Part shown: positions 55,029-63,332 of the stretch, one piece after another
How positions within the stretch are numbered: the first letter of the stretch is position 1
Layout of the letters: every line of letters starts with the position of its first letter
Assembly (NCBI RefSeq): GCF_023516595.1
Contig: NZ_JAMGBG010000065.1
Location: forward strand, 1 to 64,000
Source of the DNA: Streptomyces neyagawaensis
Lineage (GTDB): Bacteria; Actinomycetota; Actinomycetes; Streptomycetales; Streptomycetaceae
Direction: 5' to 3'
DNA length: 64,000 bases
Notes under the pieces: model-generated
Told to the model about the DNA's origin: nothing
The model's input: only the letters and a program-made list of their open reading frames with translations
The model's database searches: none
Made by a program: the position numbers and the translations under genes

Positions 55029-57107
55029 ATGCCCGAGCGAGAGACCCGGGCCGGCAGCGGCTGGCAGGACGGCATCACGGCCGCGCCCGGCGGGCTGCTC
55101 GACGTGCTGAGCGTGGCGGCCCTCGTCCTCGGCAGCGACGGCCGGATCACCCTGTGGAGCCCCGAAGCGGAGTCACTGCTCGGATTCCCCGCCGAGGAGG
55201 CGCTGGGCCAGGACGCGGGCGCGCTGCTCGTCGCCCCTGAGAACCAGGAGCGGGCGCGCGAACTGTTCAGAAGCGTCCGCACCGGGGCCCGCTGGGCAGG
55301 GGTCTTCCCGGTACGGCACAAGGACGGCTCCACCCGCCGCGTCGAGTTCCGCACCATGCAGCTGCGCGACGCCGACGGCGACATCTTCGCCCTCGGCCTG
55401 GGCACCGACGCGGACACCGTCCGCGACGTCGAACGCGACCTGGCGATCTCCCACATCCTGGTCAGCCAGTCGCCGGTGGGGATCGCCGTCTTCGACCCGG
55501 ACCTCAGATGGCTGCGCGTCAACCCGTCGCTGGAACGGCTCAACGGAGTGCCCGAGGCGGCCGTACTGGGCCGCCGCGTCGGCGAGGTGCTGCCCGCCCT
55601 CGACGTCGACGCCATCGAGTCGCGGATGCGCTACGTCCTGCGGACGGGTGAGCCACTGCTGGACCAGCAGACGGTCGGCCATACGGAAGCCGACACCGAG
55701 GACCACGCCTTCTCGGAGTCGTACCACCGCATCGAGGACCCGAACGGGCGGGTACTGGGCCTGGCGATCTCCGTCCTGGACGTCTCCGAGCGGGAGCGGG
55801 CGGCGGCCGAGGTCGCGCAGGCGCGCGAGCGGCTGGCGGTGATCGCCGACGCCGGCGTCCGTATCGGCACCACACTGGACCTGCGCCGGACGGCACGCGA
55901 GCTGGCGGACGTGGCCGTGCCCCAGCTCGCCGACCTCGCGGCCGTGGACGCCCTCTCCGTCGTCGTCAACCCCGGCGGCTCGGCCGCGCCCCACGCGGAC
56001 GGCTCCCTCGACTTCTGGGCCCTCGCCGTCAAGGCGAGCCGCCCCACCGACGCGGTCGAGGCCGCCGACCCGGTCGGGCAGCCCGCCCTGTACAGCCCGT
56101 CCCGGATCGTCACCCAGTGCGTCCGCGAGGCACGCCCCATCCTGCGGGCACGCGTCGACGACACGGTGCTGCGGCGCATCGCCCGCGACGACGCCGCGGC
56201 CGAGACCCTGCGGAGCGCCGGCGTCCACTCCTATCTGGCCGTTCCCCTGATGGCCCGCGGTGAGGTCCTGGGCACCCTCAGCCTGTGCCGCACGGTCAAC
56301 CCCCGCCCGTTCGACGACCAGGACGTCACCCTCGCCGTCGAACTGGCGGCGCGCGCCGCCATCTGCATCGACAACGCGCGGCTGTACGGACGGGAACGGG
56401 ACATCGCGCTCACCCTCCAGCGCAGCCTGCTGTCCCAGGCGCCGCCGCACCACGGCGGCATGGAGGTCGCCTCGCGCTACCGGCCCGCCATCAGCGAGGT
56501 GGGCGGGGACTGGTTCGACGTGCTGCCCCTCGCCGACGGCAAGACCGGGCTCGTCGTCGGGGACGTGATGGGCAAGGGGGTGCACGCGGCGGCGATCATG
56601 GGCCAACTGCGTACGGCGACCCGCGCCCTGGCCCGGCTCGACCTGCCCCCCGCCGAGCTGCTGCACCACCTCGACGGCCTCACCGCCTCCCTCGGCGACG
56701 CGGACACCCTGGCCACCTGCCTCTACGTCGTCTGCGACCCCCGCCGCGGGCGCTGCGAACTCTCCCGTGCGGGCCATCTCCCGCCGGTCCTGGTGGGCCC
56801 GCACGGGAAGGCCGAACTCCTCGACATCGCCGCCGGTGTCCCCCTCGGGGTGGGCGGCGTCCCCTTCACCGTCGGCGAGCACGAACTCGCCGAGGGGGCC
56901 CTGCTCGCCCTGTTCACGGACGGCCTGGTCGAGAGCCACGCGATGTCCGTCGATGCGGGACTGCACAACGTGCTGCGCGTCCTCGACGACACCCGGCTCC
57001 CCCTGGAGCAGATCTGCGACCTGCTGCTCGCGGCCCTCACCCCCGAGCCGGACGACGACGTGGCGCTGCTCCTGGCCCGCCGCGCCAGCGGCCATCGACA
57101 GGGATAG
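55029..57107 (+). CDS. PAS/GAF-domain SpoIIE-type serine phosphatase
   Basis: A 692-residue cytoplasmic signalling protein. Order: PAS 1 (about 15-115, DGRITLWSPEAESLLGFPAE), PAS 2 (140-255, SPVGIAVFDPDLRWLRVN), GAF (270-450, with SYLAVPLMARGEVLGTLSL) and a PP2C/SpoIIE phosphatase domain (470-690). The phosphatase keeps its metal-binding Asp residues in GGDWFDVLPL, VVGDVMGKGVHAA and LFTDGLVES, and LSRAGHLPPVLV. Such proteins dephosphorylate anti-sigma antagonists and so tune sigma factors in response to a small signal sensed by PAS or GAF. The ATG at 55029 follows GGAAGGAG; a GTG-like upstream frame exists but adds nothing. No anti-sigma or antagonist gene is adjacent. Confidence 0.88.
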   Translation: MPERETRAGSGWQDGITAAPGGLLDVLSVAALVLGSDGRITLWSPEAESLLGFPAEEALGQDAGALLVAPENQERARELFRSVRTGARWAGVFPVRHKDGSTRRVEFRTMQLRDADGDIFALGLGTDADTVRDVERDLAISHILVSQSPVGIAVFDPDLRWLRVNPSLERLNGVPEAAVLGRRVGEVLPALDVDAIESRMRYVLRTGEPLLDQQTVGHTEADTEDHAFSESYHRIEDPNGRVLGLAISVLDVSERERAAAEVAQARERLAVIADAGVRIGTTLDLRRTARELADVAVPQLADLAAVDALSVVVNPGGSAAPHADGSLDFWALAVKASRPTDAVEAADPVGQPALYSPSRIVTQCVREARPILRARVDDTVLRRIARDDAAAETLRSAGVHSYLAVPLMARGEVLGTLSLCRTVNPRPFDDQDVTLAVELAARAAICIDNARLYGRERDIALTLQRSLLSQAPPHHGGMEVASRYRPAISEVGGDWFDVLPLADGKTGLVVGDVMGKGVHAAAIMGQLRTATRALARLDLPPAELLHHLDGLTASLGDADTLATCLYVVCDPRRGRCELSRAGHLPPVLVGPHGKAELLDIAAGVPLGVGGVPFTVGEHELAEGALLALFTDGLVESHAMSVDAGLHNVLRVLDDTRLPLEQICDLLLAALTPEPDDDVALLLARRASGHRQG

Positions 57108-57133
57108 AGCGGTCACATCGACGGAGAGAGCCG

Positions 57134-57544
57134 TCAAGGGGACGAGTGAGCGCCCCGCGGCGGGTCCGCGTCGAAGTCGTGGCGGGCCTGCTCGACCTTG
57201 TCCAGGTTGCCGGCGGCCCAGGTGGCGAGGTGTGCGAAGAGAGGGGCCAGGCTGCGGCCCAGGTCGGTGATCTCGTACTCCACCCTGGGGGGCACCTCCG
57301 GGTGGTACGTGCGCACGACCAGGCCGTCCCGTTCCAGTTGGCGCAGCCGCTGGGTCAGCACCTTCGGGGTGATCGTGCCGATCCGTCGTTGCAGCTCGAC
57401 GAACCGCTGCCGGCCCTCCGTGTGGAGGGTCCACAGAATCGGCGTGGTCCAGCGGCTGAACACGATGTCGATGACCGCGCTGGTCGGGCAGGCGAGTGCG
57501 GGATCGGTCGTGGCCGCTGCCACCCAGTCGGTGTCGCCCGCCAT
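57134..57544 (-). CDS. HxlR-family transcriptional regulator
   Basis: A 136-residue winged-helix regulator of the HxlR/MarR-like group. Visible are CPTSAVIDIVFSRWTTPILW, FVELQRRIGTITPKVLTQRL (recognition helix), LERDGLVVRTYHPEVPPRVE (wing) and YEITDLGRSLAPLFAHL. The conserved N-terminal Cys often used for redox or electrophile sensing is present (CPTSAV). I take the ATG at 57544, with GAAGGGG before it; a GTG two codons earlier is possible. It diverges from an NmrA-type reductase gene, a common pairing where HxlR regulators of the YodB type control a reductase that answers quinone or aldehyde stress. Confidence 0.88.
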   Translation of the reverse strand: MAGDTDWVAAATTDPALACPTSAVIDIVFSRWTTPILWTLHTEGRQRFVELQRRIGTITPKVLTQRLRQLERDGLVVRTYHPEVPPRVEYEITDLGRSLAPLFAHLATWAAGNLDKVEQARHDFDADPPRGAHSSP

Positions 57545-57574
57545 GAACACCCCTTCGGGATAGCCACTTTCCTC

Positions 57575-57584
57575 TAGGTACCTA
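57575..57584. promoter_or_regulatory. Palindrome in the HxlR/NmrA divergent promoter
   Basis: TAGGTACCTA is a perfect 10-base palindrome in an AT-richer part of the 148-base divergent gap, followed by CTATACCG, which could be part of a -10 box. Its position suits a binding site of the HxlR protein, but the length is short enough to occur by chance. Confidence 0.35.
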
Positions 57585-57692
57585 CTATACCGACGGTGTT
57601 AGCGTCCCCGTGTCGCCCGGAGAGCAGCTCCAGGGCGACGGTCCCGCCCACACGGGCGGCGACAACATGCCTCATCGACAAGGGAGTTGTTC

Positions 57693-58538
57693 ATGTTCGT
57701 TGTGACGGGGGCCACCGGCAACGTGGGCCGATCGCTGGTGCGGACCCTCGCGGCGTCCGGTGCACGGGTGACCGCGACATCCCGCGGGATCTCGGACGCC
57801 GATGTGCCGGAGAGCGTCCAGCATGTACGGGCCGACCTGACCGACCCCGAGAGCCTGCGGCCCGTGTTCGACGGAGCCGACGCGTTGTTCCTGCAGAACG
57901 GTGGCCCCAGCGCGCACCTGCTGAGCACCCGGGACATCCTCGACGTCGCCAAGGCGGGCGGTGTCGAGCGGGTCGTCCTGCTGTCCTCTCAGGGAGTGGC
58001 GACCCGGCCCGGCTCGGTCTCCCACGGTGACGTCGCGCGCGCCATCGAGAACGCGGTCCGGGAGTCGGGCATGGCCTGGACGATCCTGCGGCCCGGCGGC
58101 TTCCACTCCAACGCCTACGCCTGGGCCGAGTCCGTCCGCGCCGGACGGACCGTCAGCGCGCCCTTCGCCGACATCGGCCTGCCGACCATCGACCCGGACG
58201 ACATCGCGGAGGTTGCCGCCGCGGCCCTGCGGGAGGACCACCACAGCGGACAGATCCATGAGCTGACCGGACCCGCGCTCACCACGCCCCGCCGACGGGC
58301 GGAGGCGATAGCCGACGCACTCGGCGAACCCATCCGCTTCGTCGAGCAGACCCGTGAGGAGGCCCGCGCGCAGATGCTGCGCTTCATGCCCGAGCCGGTG
58401 GTGGAGACGACGCTGGCGATCCTCGGCGAGCCCACCCCCGCCGAACAGCAGATCAGTCCCGCCGTCGAGCGGCTCCTCGGCCGCCCGGCCCGCACGTTCG
58501 ACGACTGGGCCCGACGCCACGTCGCCGCCTTCCGTTAG
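57693..58538 (+). CDS. NmrA-type NAD(P)H-binding oxidoreductase
   Basis: A 281-residue atypical SDR of the NmrA/QOR2 group. The N-terminus MFVVTGATGNVGRSLVRTLA has the GxxGxxG dinucleotide motif. VVLLSSQGVATRPG and TILRPGGFHSNAYAWAES follow the usual order, and the C-terminal part (SGQIHELTGPALTTPRRRAE) matches quinone-reductase-like members. Active-site Tyr/Lys of classical SDRs are absent, as in this group. The ATG at 57693 is preferred over a TTG two codons earlier. It diverges from the HxlR regulator, which likely controls it. Probable role: reduction of quinones or related electrophiles, or redox sensing. Confidence 0.85.
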   Translation: MFVVTGATGNVGRSLVRTLAASGARVTATSRGISDADVPESVQHVRADLTDPESLRPVFDGADALFLQNGGPSAHLLSTRDILDVAKAGGVERVVLLSSQGVATRPGSVSHGDVARAIENAVRESGMAWTILRPGGFHSNAYAWAESVRAGRTVSAPFADIGLPTIDPDDIAEVAAAALREDHHSGQIHELTGPALTTPRRRAEAIADALGEPIRFVEQTREEARAQMLRFMPEPVVETTLAILGEPTPAEQQISPAVERLLGRPARTFDDWARRHVAAFR

Positions 58539-58607
58539 CCGGCGTCTCCGGCCGTCCGGCAGACTTTTCCACTTTCCGGTAAGCGGAGTGCAACCGTCGG
58601 GCCGATC

Positions 58608-58636
58608 CGAATGTCTCCCCTGATGTCGGACATTCG
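58608..58636. promoter_or_regulatory. Inverted repeat before the AMIN-like gene
   Basis: CGAATGTC and GACATTCG are perfect arms separated by 13 bases, ending 19 bases before the ATG at 58656. It may be an operator or a leader hairpin close to the ribosome site (GGGGGG, about 58646-58651). Confidence 0.35.
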
Positions 58637-58655
58637 TGCCCTTGGGGGGAACAGG

Positions 58656-59225
58656 ATGACTAGAAGCAGAACGGTCTGTGTGACCGCCGCCCTCGTGACC
58701 GCCGCACTGGGTGTGGCCGTAGTACCGAGCGTGGCCGCCCCGGCCTCCGCCCCGCGCACGGCGGCCGCGTGCCCGACCGGTTGGGGCAGTCTCACCAAGA
58801 CGGACTGGTCCAGCACGGCGGGCGAGTACATCACGAACGCCAGGACCGGCCGCCACGACTGCTACGACCGGTTCGTCGTCGATGTCCCCGGCGCGTCCGC
58901 GGACCAACTCGGCTACACCGTGCAGTATGTGGACCGGCTGATCGCGGACCCGAGCGGCGCGGTCATCCCGGTCACCGGCGGCGCCATCCTGGAGGTCGTC
59001 GTACGGGCACCGGCCTACGACTCCGGCGCACCCACGTACCCCGGCAAGGTCGGGAAGCGCCTGCCGGGTGTGAACCTCACCGGGTATCGCACCTTCCGGG
59101 ACGCGAAGTTCGGCGGCTCCTTCGAGGGCCAGACCCAGTTCGGACTCGGAGTGCGGGCCCGTCTGCCCTTCCGGGTGCTGCAGTCGGACGGGCATCTCGT
59201 GGTGGACGTGGCCCACACCTGGTGA
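58656..59225 (+). CDS. Secreted AMIN-like domain protein
   Basis: A 189-residue exported protein. The signal peptide is clear: MTRSRTVCVTAALVTAALGV, then AVVPSVAAPASA with an Ala-x-Ala cut site near residue 30. No lipobox Cys follows the cut, so it is free in the envelope or medium. The mature part matches the actinobacterial AMIN-like beta-sandwich domain: HDCYDRFVVDVPG, GYTVQYVDRL, ILEVVVRAPAYD, FRDAKFGGSFEGQTQFGLGV and LVVDVAHTW at the end. Function is unknown; AMIN domains bind peptidoglycan in other bacteria. The ATG at 58656 has a strong GGGGGG site; earlier starts would spoil the signal peptide. Confidence 0.8.
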   Translation: MTRSRTVCVTAALVTAALGVAVVPSVAAPASAPRTAAACPTGWGSLTKTDWSSTAGEYITNARTGRHDCYDRFVVDVPGASADQLGYTVQYVDRLIADPSGAVIPVTGGAILEVVVRAPAYDSGAPTYPGKVGKRLPGVNLTGYRTFRDAKFGGSFEGQTQFGLGVRARLPFRVLQSDGHLVVDVAHTW

Positions 59226-59239
59226 GCCACCGCCGCTGA

Positions 59240-59280
59240 CCGGCCGCCGGGCGCACCCCCTCCCGACGGCCGGCGGCCGG
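59240..59280. terminator. Hairpin terminator between convergent genes
   Basis: An 11-base perfect stem, CCGGCCGCCGG / CCGGCGGCCGG, with a 19-base loop lies between the stops of the AMIN-like gene (59225) and the minus-strand lipoprotein gene (59307). It can serve both strands. Confidence 0.65.
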
Positions 59281-59306
59281 GGTTCACCCCGGCCGCCGCT
59301 CCCGGG

Positions 59307-60215
59307 CTACTGCCCGTCGGCGGCGACGTCCCAGTGCTCGATGATCTTTCCGTCGACCACGCGGAAGAGGTCCGCGACGACGTAGTCGGAGCTGAAGACC
59401 CACACGAGATCCCCGTCGGCGAGGGTGTTCCCGAACCGGGTCCTTTCCCCGGTGGCCGGAGCGTCGCCGTCGGAGTCGCCGCCGGACGACGCTCCGTCCT
59501 GCGTGCCCTGCTGCATGAACTGCTTCAGCGGGGCGGTGCCGTTGGTGATCGCCGGGTTGTGCTGGTAGTACCGGGAGTCCCACCTCTCGTCGATCACGTT
59601 CACGTCCCCGTCGGAGAGCCTGCGGTACGCGGAGACCGCGAACTTCCGGTTCTTCTCCTCCTGCTCCTCGGACAGCGCCGGTGCCCCCTGCGGATACCGG
59701 TACACGTCGCTGAACAGCGAGTTCCCACTGGCCGTCTTCGCCGGGACGGTCTGCGTGATGCCCCAGTGCTCGGCCACCTTGCCGTCCCGGACCCGGTACA
59801 GGTCGACCTTGGCCTGGCCGGTCGCCTCCTTGGCCCGGGTCGCCGACGCGTGCCAGTGCACCGCCACCAGGTCGCGGTCGGCGGCCACGTGCTTGACGGT
59901 GGCCACCGCACCGGGAATCTTCGCCCTCACCTTCTTGAACAGCTCGACCTGCCCGTCGGCACCGCCGGGCACCGACTTCTCGTGCTGCACGAGGTCGGCG
60001 GCGACGAGCTCCTTCACCACGTCGGTCCGGTCCTTGTTGAACGCCTCCGTGTACAGGCGCAGAACCAGCGCCTTGTTCCGCTTCTCCTCGGCGCCGGACG
60101 GAGCGTCGGCGGCCGAGGACGTCGTCGACGAGGCGTCGGTGGCGGACGTGCCGCCGCAGGCGGTCGCGAGGAAGGCGACGGCGGCAAGCCAGGGCAGAGT
60201 CTTCCGGTAGTTCAC
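59307..60215 (-). CDS. Lipoprotein with two SnoaL-like (NTF2 fold) domains
   Basis: A 302-residue lipoprotein. The signal peptide (NYRKTLPWLAAVAFLATACG) ends in a lipobox with the modifiable Cys. After a Ser/Thr/Ala linker two NTF2/SnoaL-like domains follow: the first (about 45-165) with LVLRLYTEAFNKDRTDVVKE, LVQHEKSVPGGADG and YRVRDGKVAEHWGITQ; the second (about 185-300) with SAYRRLSDGDVNVIDERW, YYQHNPAITNGT and DLFRVVDGKIIEHWDVA. Each has the usual Tyr/His-rich pocket. Their role is unknown; secreted SnoaL-like proteins may bind or isomerise small molecules. I chose the GTG at 60215, with GGAGACCC before it, because the signal peptide starts there. Confidence 0.8.
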   Translation of the reverse strand: MNYRKTLPWLAAVAFLATACGGTSATDASSTTSSAADAPSGAEEKRNKALVLRLYTEAFNKDRTDVVKELVAADLVQHEKSVPGGADGQVELFKKVRAKIPGAVATVKHVAADRDLVAVHWHASATRAKEATGQAKVDLYRVRDGKVAEHWGITQTVPAKTASGNSLFSDVYRYPQGAPALSEEQEEKNRKFAVSAYRRLSDGDVNVIDERWDSRYYQHNPAITNGTAPLKQFMQQGTQDGASSGGDSDGDAPATGERTRFGNTLADGDLVWVFSSDYVVADLFRVVDGKIIEHWDVAADGQ

Positions 60216-60562
60216 TTGGGTCTCCCGCGTGTGGTCAGTCGGCCGGCAGGTCGACGGGCGTCGGCGATGCGTCACTGGGGGCCGGCGCCCCGAGGGGCGT
60301 GCTCCTCACCCCCGCCCCGGTGCCCTGGCCTGCGTGCTCATCCCATCGCCACGCCCGCGGCCAGGCACTCCGCCGACCAGCGGTACGACCCCCGCCGACA
60401 GGCCGGACCCGGCCCCTCCGGTCCTGGCGCCCACACCCCCTAACATGGCGCCACACGGCGCCTCGCCCTCAGCCTCGGGGAGCTCGCGGTCCTCCACTGC
60501 GCGCGTCCACCGCGCGGTCGTCTCTCGGCCCCGGCTCCCGGGTGACGCCGGCCCACCGCGGA
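60216..60562. other. Intergenic stretch, no gene seen
   Basis: The 347 bases between two minus-strand genes hold several short frames without family resemblance. The promoter of the lipoprotein gene and the end of the MreB-like operon should lie here. No clear hairpin or repeat was found by eye. Confidence 0.45.
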
Positions 60563-61366
60563 CTACGCGCCGTCCGTCGACGGGTGGGCGTGAGCGGACC
60601 GGAGAAAGGCGGCGGCGCCGCGGAGGGCGGCCGTGTGCGGCGCCGGGACCACCCGCATCGACGTGCGCAGGCTGCCGCCGAGCCGGTAGATGATGTCCGG
60701 GCGCAGAGCACCACCGCCCGCCAGGAGCAAGCCACGGCTCAGCGCGTCGGCGGTGAGGGACGTCCGGTCCTGCCGGAGCATCGAGGTGACCATGGTGGTG
60801 ATCGCTTCGACGATCTCCTCGGGGTCACCGGCGCGGGAGACGTCGGCGGTACCGAGGGCCGTACGGCGGGCGTCGAAGACGAGGCCGTCGCACAGCAGGA
60901 CGGCCTCGGTGAGATGCGCACCGATGTCGACGACCAGCAGCGGACGCGACAGGTCGGCCCGGGCGGCGAGGGCGACGGCGCGGGCCGTGGACACGGTCAG
61001 CACCGCGCGTGGCCGCAGCACCTCCACGGCGGTGCGGGCCCGTTCCCGGTAGAGGGGACCGTCCAGCACGGGTGTCGTGACCACCACCAACGGGCGGGTG
61101 AGGCCGGGCAGGCGGTGACCGAGCAGCCGGTCGAGCAGACGGGCCGTCCCGGGGACGTCCACGATCGTGCCGCGCTGGATCGGGTACACCGCGTCGGTGC
61201 CCGGACAGGTCACCGTGGGCACGTCGAGGATCACGCCGCGGCCGGCGATCCACGCCCGGGTGCGCAGGCTGCCCAGGTCGAGGGCGAGACCGCAGCACCG
61301 CCGGCACTGCGGCCAGGGCCGGTGGCCGGCCGGGAACGCGGCGCGGGGACGGCGGATGACGGTCAT
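60563..61366 (-). CDS. MreB-like actin-family protein, short form
   Basis: A 267-residue protein of the MreB/actin-like ATPase superfamily. Phosphate-1 region GLALDLGSLRTRAWIAG, phosphate-2 region LLVVDIGAHLTEAVLL and adenosine region GLLLAGGGALRPDIIYRL are present in order. Bona fide MreB has about 340 residues; here the subdomain loops are shorter and the normally Gly-rich second phosphate loop has A-H in place of G-G, so ATP turnover may differ. In Streptomyces MreB-type proteins support spore-wall synthesis, but this protein is a divergent paralogue. Its ATG overlaps the stop of the DksA-like gene by 4 bases, so the two are co-expressed. An earlier in-frame start is possible but adds Arg/Pro-rich sequence. 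Confidence 0.75.
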   Translation of the reverse strand: MTVIRRPRAAFPAGHRPWPQCRRCCGLALDLGSLRTRAWIAGRGVILDVPTVTCPGTDAVYPIQRGTIVDVPGTARLLDRLLGHRLPGLTRPLVVVTTPVLDGPLYRERARTAVEVLRPRAVLTVSTARAVALAARADLSRPLLVVDIGAHLTEAVLLCDGLVFDARRTALGTADVSRAGDPEEIVEAITTMVTSMLRQDRTSLTADALSRGLLLAGGGALRPDIIYRLGGSLRTSMRVVPAPHTAALRGAAAFLRSAHAHPSTDGA

Positions 61367-61731
61367 CGCCCGGCCTCCCGCACCTGCTGGCATCGCCCGC
61401 AGTAGCGGGCCTGCGGTACGACGGCCAGCCGTTCGCGGTCGACGGGGCGCCGGCACAGGTGGCAGACGCCGTAGCGGCCCTCGGCGATGCGCCGCAGCGC
61501 CGCCTCGACGTCGGCGAGGACCATACGCGCGGACGCGGCGAGCTTCACATGGACTTCGGCCTGCGCCGGGCAGCGGCGCCCGCGCAGGTCCTCGGCGCGG
61601 GACGCCGCGGCGATCTGCCGCAACTGTTCCCGGCGGAAAAGGAGTTGTTCGCGCAGGTTCTCCTGCAGCGCGGCGAGGTCCTCGGGCGACAGATGCGTGG
61701 CCTGGACGCCGATGGTCTGGTGGTTCACCAC
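61363..61731 (-). CDS. TraR/DksA-family zinc-finger protein (first copy)
   Basis: A 122-residue protein with an N-terminal coiled-coil hairpin (LAALQENLREQLLFRREQLR onward) and a C-terminal Cys4 zinc finger, CHLC-x17-CGRC. DksA/TraR proteins insert the coiled coil into the RNA polymerase secondary channel and alter promoter choice. The acidic tip residues of true DksA are not obvious in the coiled coil. The gene lies 54 bases after a second copy of the same family and overlaps the MreB-like gene. Confidence 0.85.
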   Translation of the reverse strand: MVNHQTIGVQATHLSPEDLAALQENLREQLLFRREQLRQIAAASRAEDLRGRRCPAQAEVHVKLAASARMVLADVEAALRRIAEGRYGVCHLCRRPVDRERLAVVPQARYCGRCQQVREAGR

Positions 61732-61785
61732 TTCACCCCTTGTGAGCAGGGCGGGAGACAGTAACGGGCGGGACGGCGGGTTGGA

Positions 61786-62115
61786 TCAGGGGGCGGCGCG
61801 GCGCTGGCAGGCGACACAGTGCCGCGTGTACGGGAGGATCTCCAGGCGCTCCGCGGGGACGGGCGCGGAACAGCCCACACAAGTGCCGTAGGTCCCCTCG
61901 TCGATACGGGCGAACGCAGCGTCGATCTCCTTGAGTACCTTGCCGATCGCGTCGGCCTGCGCCGACATCAGGGGGTCCTCGGCGCTCTGCCCACCCTCAC
62001 GCAGTGCCCGGAGCTGGGCGATGCGACTGTTGCGGGCGTGTTCGAGACGCTGCCGCGCGTCGTGCGCGGTCAGTCGTGCGGGACGGGAATCGGTCCGGGA
62101 GGTGTCCAGGGGCAC
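61786..62115 (-). CDS. TraR/DksA-family zinc-finger protein (second copy)
   Basis: A 109-residue relative of the neighbouring gene: coiled coil (ARQRLEHARNSRIAQLRALR, then DAIGKVLKEIDAAFARIDEG) followed by GTYGTCVGCSAPVPAERLEI and a Cys4 finger, CVGC-x17-CVAC. GTYGTC is the usual entry to the finger. It probably acts on RNA polymerase like other DksA-type factors. It is the first gene of the minus-strand group (this gene, the other zinc finger, the MreB-like gene) and is divergent from a sensor kinase, with a 22-bp palindrome in the gap. Confidence 0.85.
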   Translation of the reverse strand: MPLDTSRTDSRPARLTAHDARQRLEHARNSRIAQLRALREGGQSAEDPLMSAQADAIGKVLKEIDAAFARIDEGTYGTCVGCSAPVPAERLEILPYTRHCVACQRRAAP

Positions 62116-62219
62116 GGGAAGGGTCCTTCCGAAAGGGGGCCGGCGGCTCGGTCACCTTCGACTCTGCTCGTCCGCGCGCCGGGATCCCATCGGGCGCGGG
62201 CTCCATTTCCCGGAATCGC

Positions 62220-62241
62220 GGTACCCATGGGCATGGGTACC
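62220..62241. promoter_or_regulatory. 22-bp near-perfect palindrome in a divergent promoter region
   Basis: GGTACCCATG and CATGGGTACC are perfect 10-base arms around a GG centre, in the 236-base gap between the DksA-like gene and the sensor kinase gene. The response regulator encoded downstream of the kinase, or another factor, may bind here. No further copy was noticed in the window. Confidence 0.5.
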
Positions 62242-62351
62242 CGAAGACCTCCGATATGGATACCGTCCCCCCTCGCTTCCTCCTGCAATTCAAGGCAGAG
62301 TGGGGGGAGAACGGTCACAATCACAGGCTTGGCGGAGGGAGGCGTTTCCCG

Positions 62352-63332
62352 GTGTCGCTGTTCTGGCGGATCTTCGGGCTCAACGCCCTGGTGCTGGGCA
62401 CCGCCACGGCACTGCTGCTGTGGGCTCCGGTGACCGTCTCCGTACCGGTCCTGCTGACCGAGGCGTTCATCCTGGTGGGCGGCCTCGCCGTCATGCTCGT
62501 CGCCAACGCCGCCCTGCTGCGTCTGGGCCTGGCCCCGCTGGACCGGCTGACCCGGCTGATGGCCACCGTCGACCTGCTGCGCCCCGGGCAGCGGCTCCCC
62601 GTACCCGGCACCGGCGGCGAGGTGAGCGAGCTGATCAGCACGTTCAACGCCATGCTCGACCGGCTGGAGCACGAGCGCGCCACCTCCAGCGCGCGGGTCC
62701 TGCTCGCCCAGGAGGCGGAACGCCGCCGTGTCGCCCAGGAACTGCACGACGAGGTCGGACAGAGCATGACCGCGATCCTGCTCGTGCTCAAACGGGCCGC
62801 CGACGACGCCGACGAACCGCTCCGCGAGGAGCTGCGGCAGGCACAGGAGATCACCCGGGACAGCCTCGACGAGGTCCGGCGCCTGGTGCGCCGGTTGCGA
62901 CCGGGCGTACTGGACGACCTCGGCCTGGTCAGCGCCCTCACCTCCCTCACTCAGGACTTCGCCACCCACACCGGTCTGCACGTCGTGCGCCGCTTCGACA
63001 CCGACCTGCCCGCCCTCGGCCCGGAGACCGAGCTCGTCCTGTACCGGGTGGCGCAGGAGAGCCTCACGAACGCGGCCCGCCACGCCGACGCCCACCGCGT
63101 CGATGTGAGCCTGCGCCGCGAGGGGGAAGCGGCCGTGCTGGAGATCACCGACGACGGCCGCGGCATCGAGGCCCCGTGCGAGGGCGCCGGTATCCGCGGC
63201 ATGCGCGAACGCGCCCTGCTCGCCGGGGCCGCCCTGCACCTCACCTCCACCCCCGGCACCGGAACCCGGATCCGCCTCACCACCCCGTCCCCAGAAAGCA
63301 GCGACCATGCCCGCTCCGGCCCCGCCGCCTGA
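62352..63332 (+). CDS. NarL-type sensor histidine kinase
   Basis: A 326-residue membrane kinase. Two hydrophobic segments (LFWRIFGLNALVLGTATALL; EAFILVGGLAVMLVANAALL) with almost no extracellular loop are followed by a HAMP-like linker (APLDRLTRLMATVDLLRPGQ), the HisKA_3 box with the phospho-accepting His in AQELHDEVGQSMTAILL, and a HATPase_c domain (VAQESLTNAARHADA as N box, TDDGRGIEA as G1). The small input region implies sensing within the membrane or by a partner. The GTG at 62352 has an excellent GGCGGAGGGAGG before it; the open frame upstream is a non-coding extension. It overlaps the response regulator gene by 26 bases. Confidence 0.88.
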   Translation: MSLFWRIFGLNALVLGTATALLLWAPVTVSVPVLLTEAFILVGGLAVMLVANAALLRLGLAPLDRLTRLMATVDLLRPGQRLPVPGTGGEVSELISTFNAMLDRLEHERATSSARVLLAQEAERRRVAQELHDEVGQSMTAILLVLKRAADDADEPLREELRQAQEITRDSLDEVRRLVRRLRPGVLDDLGLVSALTSLTQDFATHTGLHVVRRFDTDLPALGPETELVLYRVAQESLTNAARHADAHRVDVSLRREGEAAVLEITDDGRGIEAPCEGAGIRGMRERALLAGAALHLTSTPGTGTRIRLTTPSPESSDHARSGPAA

